Source: JBFJKD01 sp041600415
GTDB lineage: Bacteria > Pseudomonadota > Gammaproteobacteria > Pseudomonadales > Porticoccaceae
Length of the DNA stretch: 64,000 nt
Direction of reading: 5' to 3'
NCBI GenBank assembly: GCA_041600415.1
Contig: JBFIKF010000002.1
Coordinates: forward strand, 186,001-250,000
Position 1 is the stretch's first letter; each line of letters begins with the position of its first letter. The notes beneath the pieces were generated by a model, which was given only the letters and a program-made list of their open reading frames with translations, did no database searches and was not told the origin of the DNA. A program made the translations under genes and the position numbers. Positions 45,613 through 55,344 of this stretch are shown piece after piece.

Positions 45613-48600
45613 ATGCGCCCACCAGTTCTCACCATTCCCTCCGCTCCTGACCCTGGGCACCAACAGCACTGGGGTGGGCTCCCGGGGCCGTCCCGAACTC
45701 TGGCATTGAGCGACAGCGCGCGGGCACATGCCGGCCTGACTCTGGTAGTCGCCGCTTCCCCGAAACACGCAGTGCGCATCGAAGACGAATTACGTTTTTT
45801 TTGTGCGCACGCGGACAACACTAGCGCCGATGTGTTGCCAATATTACATTTTCCGGACTGGGAAACCCTGCCCTACGATATTTTTTCGCCTCACCAGGAC
45901 ATTGTCTCAGAGCGTTTGCGAACGCTGTATCAGCTACCGCGTCTACAACAGGGCGTGTTGGTCGTGCCCGCTACGACCCTGATGCACCGGCTGCCACCTC
46001 CGGACTTTATTGCCGCGCATAGCTTTGTCCATCGCACTGGCGAGCGCGTCAACATCGACAGGCTGCGACGTCAACTTAACGAAGCCGGTTACCGTTGTGT
46101 CGACACGGTTTACGAACATGGTGAATATGCAGTGCGCGGCGCCCTGGTGGATATTTATCCCATGGGTGCGGACACGCCGTTTCGTATGGATCTATTCGAT
46201 GATGAAATCGACAGTTTGCGCAGCTTTGACCCCCACAGCCAACTGACCATCGACAAACACGACGCCATCACGCTTTTGCCAGCACGGGAATTTCCCCTTG
46301 AAAAGGGCGCCATCAAACACTTTCTCGACAATTGGCATGCCCAATTTGACGTAGACCCGCGCCGCTGCGTTATCTATCAGGATGTTCGCGACGGTCATCC
46401 TTCCCCCGGGATTGAGTATTATCTGCCGCTGTTTTTCGCACATACCGCCACACTGTTTGACTATCTACCTCCGGATACTCAGGTATTTCTCGATGGTGAC
46501 GTGAATACGGCCACAGAGAGTTTCTGGAACGAGTGCAACGAGCGTTACCGCAATTACGGCGTGGACCCTGATCGCCCCTTATTGCCGCCCACCCAGGTTT
46601 TTATTCCGGTGCCGGATATGTTCGCGGCCCTAAAAAAATGGCCGCAAACTATCCTGCACCCGGGTCCCGTGAACGCGGGAACTGGACACCACAATTTTGA
46701 CTGTGGCTCTGTACCGGATATCAGGGTTGACGCCCGAGCCACACACCCGTTGGCGCACCTGGAAAGCGCTATACAAAAATTCAATGGGCGCATGTTGTTT
46801 TGTGCTGAATCACCGGGGCGTCGCGAAGCACTACTGGAGTTACTCGCGAAGGCCGATATCAGGCCGCAGGAAACCACCAGCTGGCAGGAATTTATACAGT
46901 CCGACACCGGACTCGGTATCACCGTGCATCCACTTGAACAGGGGATGACAATAACGACCCCATCACTGTGGGTCATTAGTGAAAGTGAATTATTTGGCGA
47001 ACAGGTCCTGCAACGGCGGCGGCGTGTGCGCACCCAGGACGGCAGCGAGCAGTGGATAAAGAATCTGGCGGAGCTGCAAGTGGGTGCGCCGGTGGTGCAT
47101 ATTGACCACGGCGTCGGGCGCTACCAGGGCCTGCAGACTCTTGCCGTCGACAACGAAACGCAGGAATTTCTAACACTGGGTTATGCCGACGGCGCTAAAT
47201 TATACGTTCCCGTCGCGGATTTACATCTTATCAGTCGCTATAGCGGTGGCGATGCAGCACTCGCTCCCCTGCACCGCCTCGGCAACGAGCAATGGCAAAA
47301 AGCCAAGGATAAAGCGGCACAGAAAATTCGCGACACCGCGGCGGAGTTACTCGATATTTACGCGCGCCGAGCCGCGCGAAGTGGATTCACCTATAAAAAT
47401 CCTGAGGACTACCGAGCATTCAGCGCCGAATTTCCATTTGAGGAAACACCGGACCAGGCCGACGCCATCGCTGCGGTGCTAAGCGATATGACCAGCCCAC
47501 AACCCATGGATCGACTGGTGTGCGGAGATGTAGGCTTCGGCAAAACCGAAGTGGCTATGCGCGCGGCATTTATTGCAGTCTCCAGCAATCGGCAAGTGGT
47601 TATTCTGGTGCCCACTACGTTGCTCGCCCAGCAACATTTTGAAAATTTTCGCGATCGCTTCGCCAATTGGCCGGTGAGCGTGGAAGCACTATCTCGCTTT
47701 CGCTCCGCCAAACAACAGGCGGATATTCTGGCGCGCGTTGCACAGGGTAGCGTCGATATCTTGATCGGCACACACAAATTACTTAACAACAGCGTCAGCT
47801 ATCACGACCTGGGACTGTTAATTATCGATGAGGAACACCGCTTTGGCGTACATCAAAAGGAAAAACTGAAGGCCCTGCGGGCGGAAGTTGATATTTTAAC
47901 CCTGACCGCCACGCCCATACCGCGCACCCTTAACCTCGCCATGGGCGGGTTGCGGGACCTGTCGATTATTGCCACGCCTCCCGCCCGGCGCCTGTCGGTT
48001 AAAACCTTTGTTCGGCAACAGGACGGCCAGGTAATTCGCGAGGCTATTTTACGGGAAATCTTGCGGGGCGGTCAGGTGTACTACCTGCACAACGATGTGA
48101 AAAGCATCGATCGCGCGGCGCGGGAACTGGGGGACTTGCTGCCCGAGGCCCGTATCAATATCGCTCACGGGCAAATGCGCGAGCGGGACCTGGAAAAGGT
48201 AATGTCCGATTTTTATCATCAGCGCTTTAACGTACTGGTATGCTCCACCATCATTGAAACCGGCATCGATATTCCCAGCGCCAATACCATCGTTATCCAC
48301 CGCGCCGACAAGCTGGGACTTGCGCAACTACACCAATTACGCGGCAGAGTAGGACGTTCCCATCATCAGGCGTATGCCTACCTGTTGGTGCCCGCACCGA
48401 AACAGATGAGCGATGATGCCCTCAAACGGCTTGAAGCGATCACCTTTGCCGACCACCTCGGATCGGGATTTACCCTGGCCACCCAGGATATGGAAATACG
48501 TGGCGCCGGAGAACTATTGGGTGACGACCAAAGCGGACATATTCATAGCATTGGTTTTTCGTTGTATATGGAACTACTGGACAAGGCGGTGAATGCCATT

Positions 48601-49095
48601 CAAGCTGGCAAATCGTTTGACGTGGACAACGCCCTGCGCCACGCAACACAAATTAATCTGAATATTCCCGCACTGATTCCCGATACTTATCTGGCGGACA
48701 TACATACGCGGCTACTACTGTACAAACGCATTGCCAGCACACAAACTGAAGATCAACTTCGCGAACTACAGGTCGAGATGATCGATCGTTTCGGATTACT
48801 ACCAGATCCGTTGAAAAACCTGATTCAGGTCACCACGTTGCGCCAGCAGGCGGAACGGCTGGGCATCGTCCGTGTCGACGCCAATACGCAGGGCGGCAAA
48901 ATCACCTTCGACCGGGACACCCTGGTGGCGCCTATAACTATCGTGCAAATGGTACAACAGCAGCCGGATATCTACCGCCTGGTGGGTGGCAACGCGCTGG
49001 CTTTCAGCCGGGCTATGCCCACTGCCAGACAGCGCCTCGACGAGGTGTCCGCACTCCTCGATATACTTACGCCTAACCAACAACAGGTAGCCTGA
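45613..49095 (+). CDS. mfd: Transcription-repair coupling factor Mfd
   Basis: An 1160-residue protein with the full Mfd architecture. An N-terminal UvrB-like module (FPDWETLPYDIFSPHQDIVSERL) is followed by the RNA polymerase-interacting domain near GAPVVHIDHGVGRYQGL. The RecG-like translocase has Walker A GDVGFGKTEVAMRAAF, DEEH box IIDEEHRFGVHQKEKLK, TATPIPRTL and QLRGRVGRS. The C-terminal D7 domain is at about residues 1000-1150. Mfd removes stalled RNA polymerase and recruits UvrA. The csiV start codon overlaps its stop (TGATG). Confidence 0.97.
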   Translation: MRPPVLTIPSAPDPGHQQHWGGLPGPSRTLALSDSARAHAGLTLVVAASPKHAVRIEDELRFFCAHADNTSADVLPILHFPDWETLPYDIFSPHQDIVSERLRTLYQLPRLQQGVLVVPATTLMHRLPPPDFIAAHSFVHRTGERVNIDRLRRQLNEAGYRCVDTVYEHGEYAVRGALVDIYPMGADTPFRMDLFDDEIDSLRSFDPHSQLTIDKHDAITLLPAREFPLEKGAIKHFLDNWHAQFDVDPRRCVIYQDVRDGHPSPGIEYYLPLFFAHTATLFDYLPPDTQVFLDGDVNTATESFWNECNERYRNYGVDPDRPLLPPTQVFIPVPDMFAALKKWPQTILHPGPVNAGTGHHNFDCGSVPDIRVDARATHPLAHLESAIQKFNGRMLFCAESPGRREALLELLAKADIRPQETTSWQEFIQSDTGLGITVHPLEQGMTITTPSLWVISESELFGEQVLQRRRRVRTQDGSEQWIKNLAELQVGAPVVHIDHGVGRYQGLQTLAVDNETQEFLTLGYADGAKLYVPVADLHLISRYSGGDAALAPLHRLGNEQWQKAKDKAAQKIRDTAAELLDIYARRAARSGFTYKNPEDYRAFSAEFPFEETPDQADAIAAVLSDMTSPQPMDRLVCGDVGFGKTEVAMRAAFIAVSSNRQVVILVPTTLLAQQHFENFRDRFANWPVSVEALSRFRSAKQQADILARVAQGSVDILIGTHKLLNNSVSYHDLGLLIIDEEHRFGVHQKEKLKALRAEVDILTLTATPIPRTLNLAMGGLRDLSIIATPPARRLSVKTFVRQQDGQVIREAILREILRGGQVYYLHNDVKSIDRAARELGDLLPEARINIAHGQMRERDLEKVMSDFYHQRFNVLVCSTIIETGIDIPSANTIVIHRADKLGLAQLHQLRGRVGRSHHQAYAYLLVPAPKQMSDDALKRLEAITFADHLGSGFTLATQDMEIRGAGELLGDDQSGHIHSIGFSLYMELLDKAVNAIQAGKSFDVDNALRHATQINLNIPALIPDTYLADIHTRLLLYKRIASTQTEDQLRELQVEMIDRFGLLPDPLKNLIQVTTLRQQAERLGIVRVDANTQGGKITFDRDTLVAPITIVQMVQQQPDIYRLVGGNALAFSRAMPTARQRLDEVSALLDILTPNQQQVA

Positions 49096-49781
49096 TGCAA
49101 CGTCACTTTGCGCTCCTCCCGATACTTTTGCTGGCGATCTCTGCCACTGCCTTTGCCGCGGAAAACTGGTATCAGGTGGAAGTATTGATTTTTTCACAGC
49201 AGGACAGCTATGGCACCGAGCTACCCTATTACAACGTGGAGTTGGGCTACCCAACGCCGCTGACCACATTTTCTACTGACTCAGTCGCCGCGCCGGATTC
49301 GCCTTACCAACGACTGGATAAAGAGGTTCGCCAACTGAATGCGGAAGCCTACACGCTTAACCGTAGCGGCACCTATAAGGTGCTGTTTCACGAAGCCTGG
49401 CGGCAACCCGGCCTGAACCGCGGCCAGACCCCCTGGTTACAGATCGCCGGTGGTAGACGACTCGGTAACCACTGGCAGCTGGAAGGCAGCCTGCGTGTGT
49501 ATCTGGAAAATTATCTGCACCTGCAAACCCACCTGTGGCAAGTCCGCTTTGGCCCCTCACGCAGCACCACTAACCCCTGGCCTCAACTCCCGCGGGTAGC
49601 GGAGGGCGTTGGGTCACAGGACGATGCGAGCCAACCCACAATCGACGAAATCAACGCGCTGCGCCAATCTCAGCGCCTGCAACTTGGCAAAATTTACTAT
49701 CTCGACCACCCCAAAATGGGCGTTCTGGTAAAAGTCATACGCGACCCTCGGAGCACCGTTGACTCGAGTGAAACACAGTAA
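49095..49781 (+). CDS. csiV: CsiV-family periplasmic protein
   Basis: A 228-residue protein with a signal peptide (LLPILLLAISATAFAA) followed by the CsiV hallmark ENWYQVEVLIFSQ, then a middle domain with YKVLFHEAWRQPG and the C-terminal NALRQSQRLQLGKIYYLDHPKMGVLVKV. CsiV family proteins bind peptidoglycan, and one is needed in Shewanella-type bacteria for growth with D-amino acids. Coupling to mfd by a TGATG overlap is usual in gammaproteobacteria. Function here is inferred from family only. Confidence 0.82.
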   Translation: MQRHFALLPILLLAISATAFAAENWYQVEVLIFSQQDSYGTELPYYNVELGYPTPLTTFSTDSVAAPDSPYQRLDKEVRQLNAEAYTLNRSGTYKVLFHEAWRQPGLNRGQTPWLQIAGGRRLGNHWQLEGSLRVYLENYLHLQTHLWQVRFGPSRSTTNPWPQLPRVAEGVGSQDDASQPTIDEINALRQSQRLQLGKIYYLDHPKMGVLVKVIRDPRSTVDSSETQ

Positions 49782-50115
49782 CCATGGCGTTGGCTTGCGC
49801 CTGCCGCTCGTTGAGCCCAATGCCGAGAGAGTGATAAATTTACGCCCTCATGGCAGGGCAGTCCTGCACCAGTTTAATTGCGCGCTCAGGGTTGGATAGC
49901 TTTGCGATTTCTTTAAATACCAGCCGCAGAGCGCCTCCAGGCAGATCCCTGCTCGAAACGGCGTAAGCACCGGGAGCTTTGGCTTCCTTGTTTTGCGCGA
50001 ACAGGTAGAATAGCAACCCCAACGCCCCTACAATATGCGCCAAAATGGCACGTTGTCCGCTAGTGCGCTGGATGCACTATGGCTGCACCGCCTTCTCGCC
50101 ACCAGGAGCCCGCCA
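49782..50115. other. Intergenic region upstream of speA
   Basis: About 330 bp with no convincing gene. A minus-strand frame at 49840-50043 begins with TTG and lacks a ribosome site. The speA leader and promoter should lie in the right half, but no good -35/-10 pair with 16-18 spacing was found. Confidence 0.4.
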
Positions 50116-52059
50116 GTGAACACGCTTATTTCCCCCGAGTGGTCCATCGAAAGAGCTGCACAGCAGTACGGCATCAACGACTGGGGCGCCGGTTATTTTC
50201 GAATTTCCGATGCGGGTGAAGTCACACTGCACATCAGCAATGCGGAAAATGGCGGCAACGGTAATGGCGAACTCAATAATAGCCAGGTATCTCTGCTCGA
50301 AATTGCGCGCGGCCTGAAGCAGCGGGACCTGGATATGCCGCTGCTGTTGCGGGTAGAGAATATTCTCGACGCCGGAATTCGCCAGCTCAATACGGCATTT
50401 GCTGATGCCATTGCCGCACTCGGCTACCGGAACCACTACCGCGGTGTGTTTCCCATTAAGGTTAATCAGCAGTGCCATGTCGTGGAGGAAATCGCCCGCT
50501 TTGGAAAACACTTTCATCACGGCTTTGAGGCGGGTAGCAAGGCGGAGCTAATTATCGCCATGGCTTCGTTGCAGGACCGGGAAAGCCTGATCGTGTGTAA
50601 CGGCTATAAAGACTCCGAGTTTATCGATTTGGGCCTGCGTGCGCGTCAGTTGGGCATCCCCTGCGTGTTCGTCATCGAAACCCCTGCTGAATTGCCGATC
50701 ATTATTGAGCGCAGCCGCGTGCTGGGCATAGAACCAATGATTGGCCTGCGTTTGAAGTTGATGACCAAGGTCGATGGCCACTGGAGCAACGATAGCGGTG
50801 ATCGCAGCCTGTTTGGGCTCACCACCACACAGATCATCGAGATTATCGATGGGTTAAAGGCAGCTGACATGCTGTCGTGCCTGCAACTGTTACATTTTCA
50901 TCTGGGATCGCAAATTCCGAACATCCGCGATATTCGCGCGGGCGTACTGGAAGCCTGCCGTTACTACATTGATATTATTGGCGAGGGCGCGCCGCTAGGC
51001 TATCTGGATTTAGGTGGCGGTCTGGCCGTCGATTACGACGGTTCGCGCAGCAACGACACCCATAGCCGCAACTACAATTTACGCGAGTACTGCACCGATA
51101 TTGTGGAAGCGATTCAGGAAGCTCTGGATCCGGAATCGGTGCCACATCCGGTGATCGTAACGGAATCTGGACGGGCAACCGTGGCGTATACCTCTGTACT
51201 CCTGTTTAACGTACTGGATACCAGCACGTTCAGCCCCACCAATGTCCCGGAAGTGTTGCCTGAAGAGAGCAACGAACAAATCAAAAATTTGTGGGCGGTG
51301 CTGGGACATATCGCCCCCAGAACATTGCAGGAGTGTTACAACGACGCTATTCATTACCGTAGCCAGCTCCAGGAATTATTTCTGCGTAGCGAAATTAATT
51401 TACGTACCCGGTCGCTGGGTGAAAACATCTATCTCAACGTGTTGCAAAATATCGCCGCGCACCTGCCCTATCTGGAACGCATACCCGCGGAACTGGAAGA
51501 CCTGCAGAGCTTACTGGCGGATATTTACTACGGTAATTTCAGCGTTTTTCAATCCCTGCCAGATGCCTGGGCAATCAAACAGGTGTTTCCAATCATGCCC
51601 ATTCACCGTCTCAATGAACAACCAACCCGCGAGGCGATCATCGCCGATCTAACCTGTGACTGCGACGGAAAAATTGATCATTTCCCTCACCCGGAAGGCC
51701 CCCTTAATACACTCTCGGTACACCCCCTGCGAGCTGGCGAGGAATATTATATGGGCGTTTTTCTGGTCGGTGCCTACCAGGAAACCCTGGGCGATCTGCA
51801 CAATCTGTTTGGCGACACCAATGTTGCCAGCGTGCGGATTAATAGTGACGGCAGTTTCGATTTCGTGCACGAACTCGAAGGGGACAGTATCGCCGACGTG
51901 CTGAGCTACGTTGAATACGATCCGAAAAATATGTACGAACGCTTTCGGGCCACCGCTGAACAAGCCGTGCGCGAAGGCAGAATTACCGTCTCAGAGCGCC
52001 AGAAAATGCTTGGCGCCTTTACGGAAAGCTTGCGTGGCTATACGTATTTTGAACGCTAA
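50116..52059 (+). CDS. speA: Biosynthetic arginine decarboxylase
   Basis: SpeA decarboxylates arginine to agmatine, the first step to putrescine. The 647-residue fold-III PLP enzyme starts at GTG 50116, seven bases after AGGAG, giving VNTLISPEWSIERAAQQYGINDWGAGYF. A longer frame from 50035 lacks a ribosome site. The PLP lysine (about K115) is in GVFPIKVNQQ. HFHLGSQIPNIRDIR, the glycine-rich YLDLGGGLAVDYDG and TESGRATVAYTSVL follow, and DLTCDCDGKIDHF carries the catalytic cysteine region. It stands just before the carboxy(nor)spermidine genes on the same strand. Confidence 0.96.
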   Translation: MNTLISPEWSIERAAQQYGINDWGAGYFRISDAGEVTLHISNAENGGNGNGELNNSQVSLLEIARGLKQRDLDMPLLLRVENILDAGIRQLNTAFADAIAALGYRNHYRGVFPIKVNQQCHVVEEIARFGKHFHHGFEAGSKAELIIAMASLQDRESLIVCNGYKDSEFIDLGLRARQLGIPCVFVIETPAELPIIIERSRVLGIEPMIGLRLKLMTKVDGHWSNDSGDRSLFGLTTTQIIEIIDGLKAADMLSCLQLLHFHLGSQIPNIRDIRAGVLEACRYYIDIIGEGAPLGYLDLGGGLAVDYDGSRSNDTHSRNYNLREYCTDIVEAIQEALDPESVPHPVIVTESGRATVAYTSVLLFNVLDTSTFSPTNVPEVLPEESNEQIKNLWAVLGHIAPRTLQECYNDAIHYRSQLQELFLRSEINLRTRSLGENIYLNVLQNIAAHLPYLERIPAELEDLQSLLADIYYGNFSVFQSLPDAWAIKQVFPIMPIHRLNEQPTREAIIADLTCDCDGKIDHFPHPEGPLNTLSVHPLRAGEEYYMGVFLVGAYQETLGDLHNLFGDTNVASVRINSDGSFDFVHELEGDSIADVLSYVEYDPKNMYERFRATAEQAVREGRITVSERQKMLGAFTESLRGYTYFER

Positions 52060-52066
52060 TTTATTT

Positions 52067-52095
52067 TTGATACTAAAAACTATTTTATTTATATT
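52067..52095 (+). promoter_or_regulatory. Sigma-70 promoter for the carboxyspermidine gene pair
   Basis: TTGATA (52067-52072) and TATATT (52090-52095) are separated by exactly 17 bases in a very A/T-rich stretch right after speA. The start point would be near 52102, leaving a leader of about 70 bases to the ATG at 52174, which has CGGAG upstream. Confidence 0.7.
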
Positions 52096-52173
52096 CGCGA
52101 GTGTAGGAAGTCGAAGATGTTATTGCCGACATCGGGCACCGCTCGTTAGCCACCGGTAACGGAGAACATAGCA

Positions 52174-53373
52174 ATGGCAAAAGTATTGATTATCGGCGCT
52201 GGCGGTGTTGGTGCCGTAGTCGCCCATAAATGCGCCCAGATACCCGAAGTATTTTCCAGTATTGTGCTGGCCAGTCGTACCCTGGAGAAATGTAAAAAGA
52301 TCGCGGCACAAATCAAACGTCCCGTCGGCGTCGCGCAGGTGGATGCGGACAATGTGCCCGAACTGGTTGCGTTAATCAACCTCGAAAAGCCATCGCTGGT
52401 GATTAACGTCGCTCTCCCCTATCAGGATTTGAGTATTATGGACGCCTGCCTGCAAACCGGCGTTCACTACCTCGATACCGCCAACTACGAACCACCCAAC
52501 GAAGCCAAATTCGAATACAGCTGGCAGTGGGCCTATCATGACAAATTTAAGCAGGCCAACCTGATGGCGCTGCTGGGCTCCGGCTTTGATCCCGGGGTTA
52601 CTAATGTATATACCGCTTACATAAAAAAACACCTGCTCGACGATATTCACGAACTGGATATTATCGACTGCAACGCTGGCGACCACGGCCAGCCGTTTGC
52701 CACCAACTTTAATCCAGAAATCAATATTCGCGAAGTCACCGCCGAAGGACGCTACTGGCAGGACGGCGAATGGCAAACGACACCGCCGCTGGCGGAGTCC
52801 CGTGTATTCGATTTTCCCGACGGTATCGGCCCGAAAAAAATCTATTTGATGTATCACGAAGAACTGGAATCCATCGCCAAACATTTTCCGGGTATCAAGC
52901 GCGCCCGCTTCTGGATGACATTTTCGGACAATTACCTGAAACATCTTGAAGTACTTGGCAATGTTGGTATGACGCGCATTGATCCAGTGATGTACGAGGG
53001 CAGGGAAATTATTCCACTACAGTTTCTCAAGGCACTGCTGCCGGATCCTTCCAGCCTGGGTCCTTTGACAAAAGGTAAAACCTGTATCGGTTGTGTCGCG
53101 ACCGGGGTCAAGGATGGGCGCAAGAAAATTGTATACATTTACAATATTTGCGATCACGAAACCTGCTATCGGGAAGTACAATCCCAGGCTATTTCCTACA
53201 CCACGGGTGTGCCGGCAATGATCGGCGCAAAAATGATGATCGAAGGCAAATGGGCGCGGGCCGGCGTGTGGAATATGGAACAGCTCGATCCAGATCCATT
53301 TATGGATGACCTGAATCGCTATGGCCTGCCCTGGGAAGTGGTGGAACTCGATCACAACGGACTGGGCGACTAA
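52174..53373 (+). CDS. Carboxynorspermidine/carboxyspermidine dehydrogenase (saccharopine dehydrogenase family)
   Basis: A 399-residue Lys1/saccharopine dehydrogenase-like enzyme with the NAD(P) loop VLIIGAGGVGAVVAHKCAQ, LPYQDLSIMDACLQTGVHYLDTANYEP, LLGSGFDPGVTNVYTAYI and IDCNAGDHGQPFATNFNPEINIREV. These match the dehydrogenase that condenses aspartate semialdehyde with a diamine (diaminopropane or putrescine) to give carboxynorspermidine or carboxyspermidine. The decarboxylase for that product is encoded next. Which diamine is used cannot be told, but a nearby speA suggests putrescine. Confidence 0.93.
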   Translation: MAKVLIIGAGGVGAVVAHKCAQIPEVFSSIVLASRTLEKCKKIAAQIKRPVGVAQVDADNVPELVALINLEKPSLVINVALPYQDLSIMDACLQTGVHYLDTANYEPPNEAKFEYSWQWAYHDKFKQANLMALLGSGFDPGVTNVYTAYIKKHLLDDIHELDIIDCNAGDHGQPFATNFNPEINIREVTAEGRYWQDGEWQTTPPLAESRVFDFPDGIGPKKIYLMYHEELESIAKHFPGIKRARFWMTFSDNYLKHLEVLGNVGMTRIDPVMYEGREIIPLQFLKALLPDPSSLGPLTKGKTCIGCVATGVKDGRKKIVYIYNICDHETCYREVQSQAISYTTGVPAMIGAKMMIEGKWARAGVWNMEQLDPDPFMDDLNRYGLPWEVVELDHNGLGD

Positions 53374-53423
53374 GTGATGCGTTGTAATGGGCGTCGCACT
53401 TTCCGACCACGGATCCCGCACCG

Positions 53424-54590
53424 TTGACTAACAATCCTTTCGCAAATTTCGACGTCGGCCGTGTACCGAGCCCGTGCTTCGTGGTAGACCGCGCTGCGGT
53501 GGAACGCAATCTGCGCATACTGGCGCAAGTCCAATCCAGCAGTGGCGCAAAAATTCTCGGGGCACTTAAAGCGTTCTCCCTGTGGCGCCTGGGGCCGCTG
53601 GTTTCCACATACCTGTCGGGAACCTGCGCCAGCGGTTTGCACGAGGCGCTACTGGGTGCGGAGCATTACGGAGGCGAAACCCACGTATTTTCGGCCGCCT
53701 ACACGGAGACAGACCTGCGGGAAATTCTCGGTTTTGCCCACCACGTCGTATTTAACTCCTTTAGCCAGTGGCAACGTTTCCAGCCGTTGATCAAAGCGGC
53801 GCGGCAGCAACGCCCCGCACTGGAATTTGGGCTGCGCATCAATCCCGAGCACTCCGAAGGCACGGTGCCGATTTATGATCCCTGTGCACCCTGTTCCCGC
53901 CTTGGTATTCCCAGCTCGCAATTTAGCGGGCAATCCCTGGCGGGCATCGGCGGCCTGCATTTTCACACCCTGTGCGAACAGGATCTGCCGCCCCTGCAAC
54001 GCACATTAAAGGTGGTTGAGGAAAAATTTGGTCATCTGCTGCCGGACGTGCGATGGGTAAATTTCGGCGGTGGCCACCATATCACCCGGGACGATTATCA
54101 GATCGACGATCTGGTCGCGCTAATCAAGGATTTTGCCGCGCGGCATGAAGTGCAGGTGTATCTGGAACCCGGCGAGGCCATCGCCATTCACACTGGTGTA
54201 TTGGTCACGGAAGTACTGGACATCGCGTGGAATGGCATGTCCCAGGCTATTCTCGATACCTCGGCCACGTGCCATATGCCCGACATTCTGGAAATGCCCT
54301 ACCGCCCACAAATCCTGGATGCGGGGGATGCTAACCAGTATGCGCACCGCTACCGCCTCGGGGGTATGACCTGCCTGGCGGGCGACGTGATCGGCGATTA
54401 CAGTTTTACGCAGCCATTACAGATCGGGCAACGGCTGATGTTCGACGACATGTCCCACTACACCATGGTAAAAACATCCACCTTTAACGGTGTCAAGCTA
54501 CCTGCGATAGCACTGTGGGATTCCCGCACGGACGAACTCGAGGTTATTCGCGAGTTTGACTATTCGGATTTTAAACAGCGTCTGTCCTGA
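53424..54590 (+). CDS. nspC: Carboxynorspermidine/carboxyspermidine decarboxylase
   Basis: A 388-residue alanine racemase-fold PLP decarboxylase: VGRVPSPCFVVDRAAVERNL, PLP lysine K49 in GALKAFSLW, GLRINPEHSEGTVPIYDPCAPCSRLG, GLHFHTLCEQ, VNFGGGHHITR, EPGEAIAIHTG and LAGDVIGDYSF. It removes CO2 to yield norspermidine or spermidine. The start is TTG (LTNNPFANFDV). A stop lies 39 bases upstream in frame and no ATG intervenes. The ribosome site is poor. The 50-bp gap from the dehydrogenase gene implies co-transcription. Confidence 0.93.
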   Translation: MTNNPFANFDVGRVPSPCFVVDRAAVERNLRILAQVQSSSGAKILGALKAFSLWRLGPLVSTYLSGTCASGLHEALLGAEHYGGETHVFSAAYTETDLREILGFAHHVVFNSFSQWQRFQPLIKAARQQRPALEFGLRINPEHSEGTVPIYDPCAPCSRLGIPSSQFSGQSLAGIGGLHFHTLCEQDLPPLQRTLKVVEEKFGHLLPDVRWVNFGGGHHITRDDYQIDDLVALIKDFAARHEVQVYLEPGEAIAIHTGVLVTEVLDIAWNGMSQAILDTSATCHMPDILEMPYRPQILDAGDANQYAHRYRLGGMTCLAGDVIGDYSFTQPLQIGQRLMFDDMSHYTMVKTSTFNGVKLPAIALWDSRTDELEVIREFDYSDFKQRLS

Positions 54591-54706
54591 TACTGAATGA
54601 CGGAAAGCGGGGTCAGCATTTTTATACAACGACACGGGCCTCGATCAGTTTTTTCATTTGCGCCACCTCACCAACTTAATGGCGCAATCACAGCCCGCAC
54701 CCAGCC

Positions 54707-55027
54707 TTAATAACCGCACTTATAAACATCAAACGCCTGAGTACTTTGCGTGCGAGTTTCGTTTTTGGCGATAATCGAGTCACCACCCATCACTGCGGCC
54801 TGATTTCTGGCCATGGTTTGCAACTCCTCGGTAACTTTGTGCTCCGGGCGATTCAGATTGCCAATCGCCCCTTTGACGGTCGAGGTCGTAACGCCGATAA
54901 ACCGACAGTTACTTACATTGGCGGGTTTAACCAACATCACCTCCTTCCCAGCCGGACTGATATCTACCCAGGTACAGCCTACCGTAACGGCGAATAACAG
55001 TCCCAACAGCATCGCGCGGTGTAACAT
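54707..55027 (-). CDS. DUF4156-family lipoprotein
   Basis: A 106-residue lipoprotein: signal LLGLLFAVTVGC, then TWVDISPAGKEVMLV, VSNCRFIGVTTSTVKG and EELQTMARNQAAVMGGDSIIAKNE, the pattern of DUF4156 (YjeI-like) proteins. Two cysteines in the mature part may pair. The ATG is preceded by AGGAGG, a strong ribosome site. Function unknown. It is convergent with nspC and stands alone. Confidence 0.85.
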   Translation of the reverse strand: MLHRAMLLGLLFAVTVGCTWVDISPAGKEVMLVKPANVSNCRFIGVTTSTVKGAIGNLNRPEHKVTEELQTMARNQAAVMGGDSIIAKNETRTQSTQAFDVYKCGY

Positions 55028-55344
55028 CGATCAACCTCCTGCAAATAGATGACTAAACAACGTTTGACCACAGCTAGTTGTGGATCGAGTCGAAAAGCGC
55101 GCTATTATCCGGGCAAACGCAAATGTCCGCCAACTATTTTTGAGACTAAAATTTTCACAACGATACTCCAGCTAGCAACGGTCGTCGAATCTGTCGCCAC
55201 CAGGCCCGCACCGCGTCAATATCAGACAAATTAACAACGATCCCAGCACCAGCGTACCGCGTTTGCAATTTACGACCATTAGCACTTCCTCAATACGGGG
55301 CCGATTGAACCAGCGTCGGTCGCCAGGTTAACCCGTCAGGCAGC
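55028..55344. other. Intergenic region without recognisable gene
   Basis: About 317 bp between two minus-strand genes. A 61-codon plus-strand frame at 55049-55234 is highly basic and has no fitting ribosome site, so I do not call it. No clear hairpin-plus-T-run terminator after the YaiI gene was found. Confidence 0.4.

Noticed and set aside
49840..50043. 67-codon minus-strand frame between csiV and speA
   Set aside because: It begins with TTG, has no ribosome site, and matches nothing known. It has acceptable composition and one hydrophobic stretch, so it is only a weak candidate.
55049..55234. 61-codon basic frame
   Set aside because: No fitting ribosome site, and its composition is unlike neighbouring genes.
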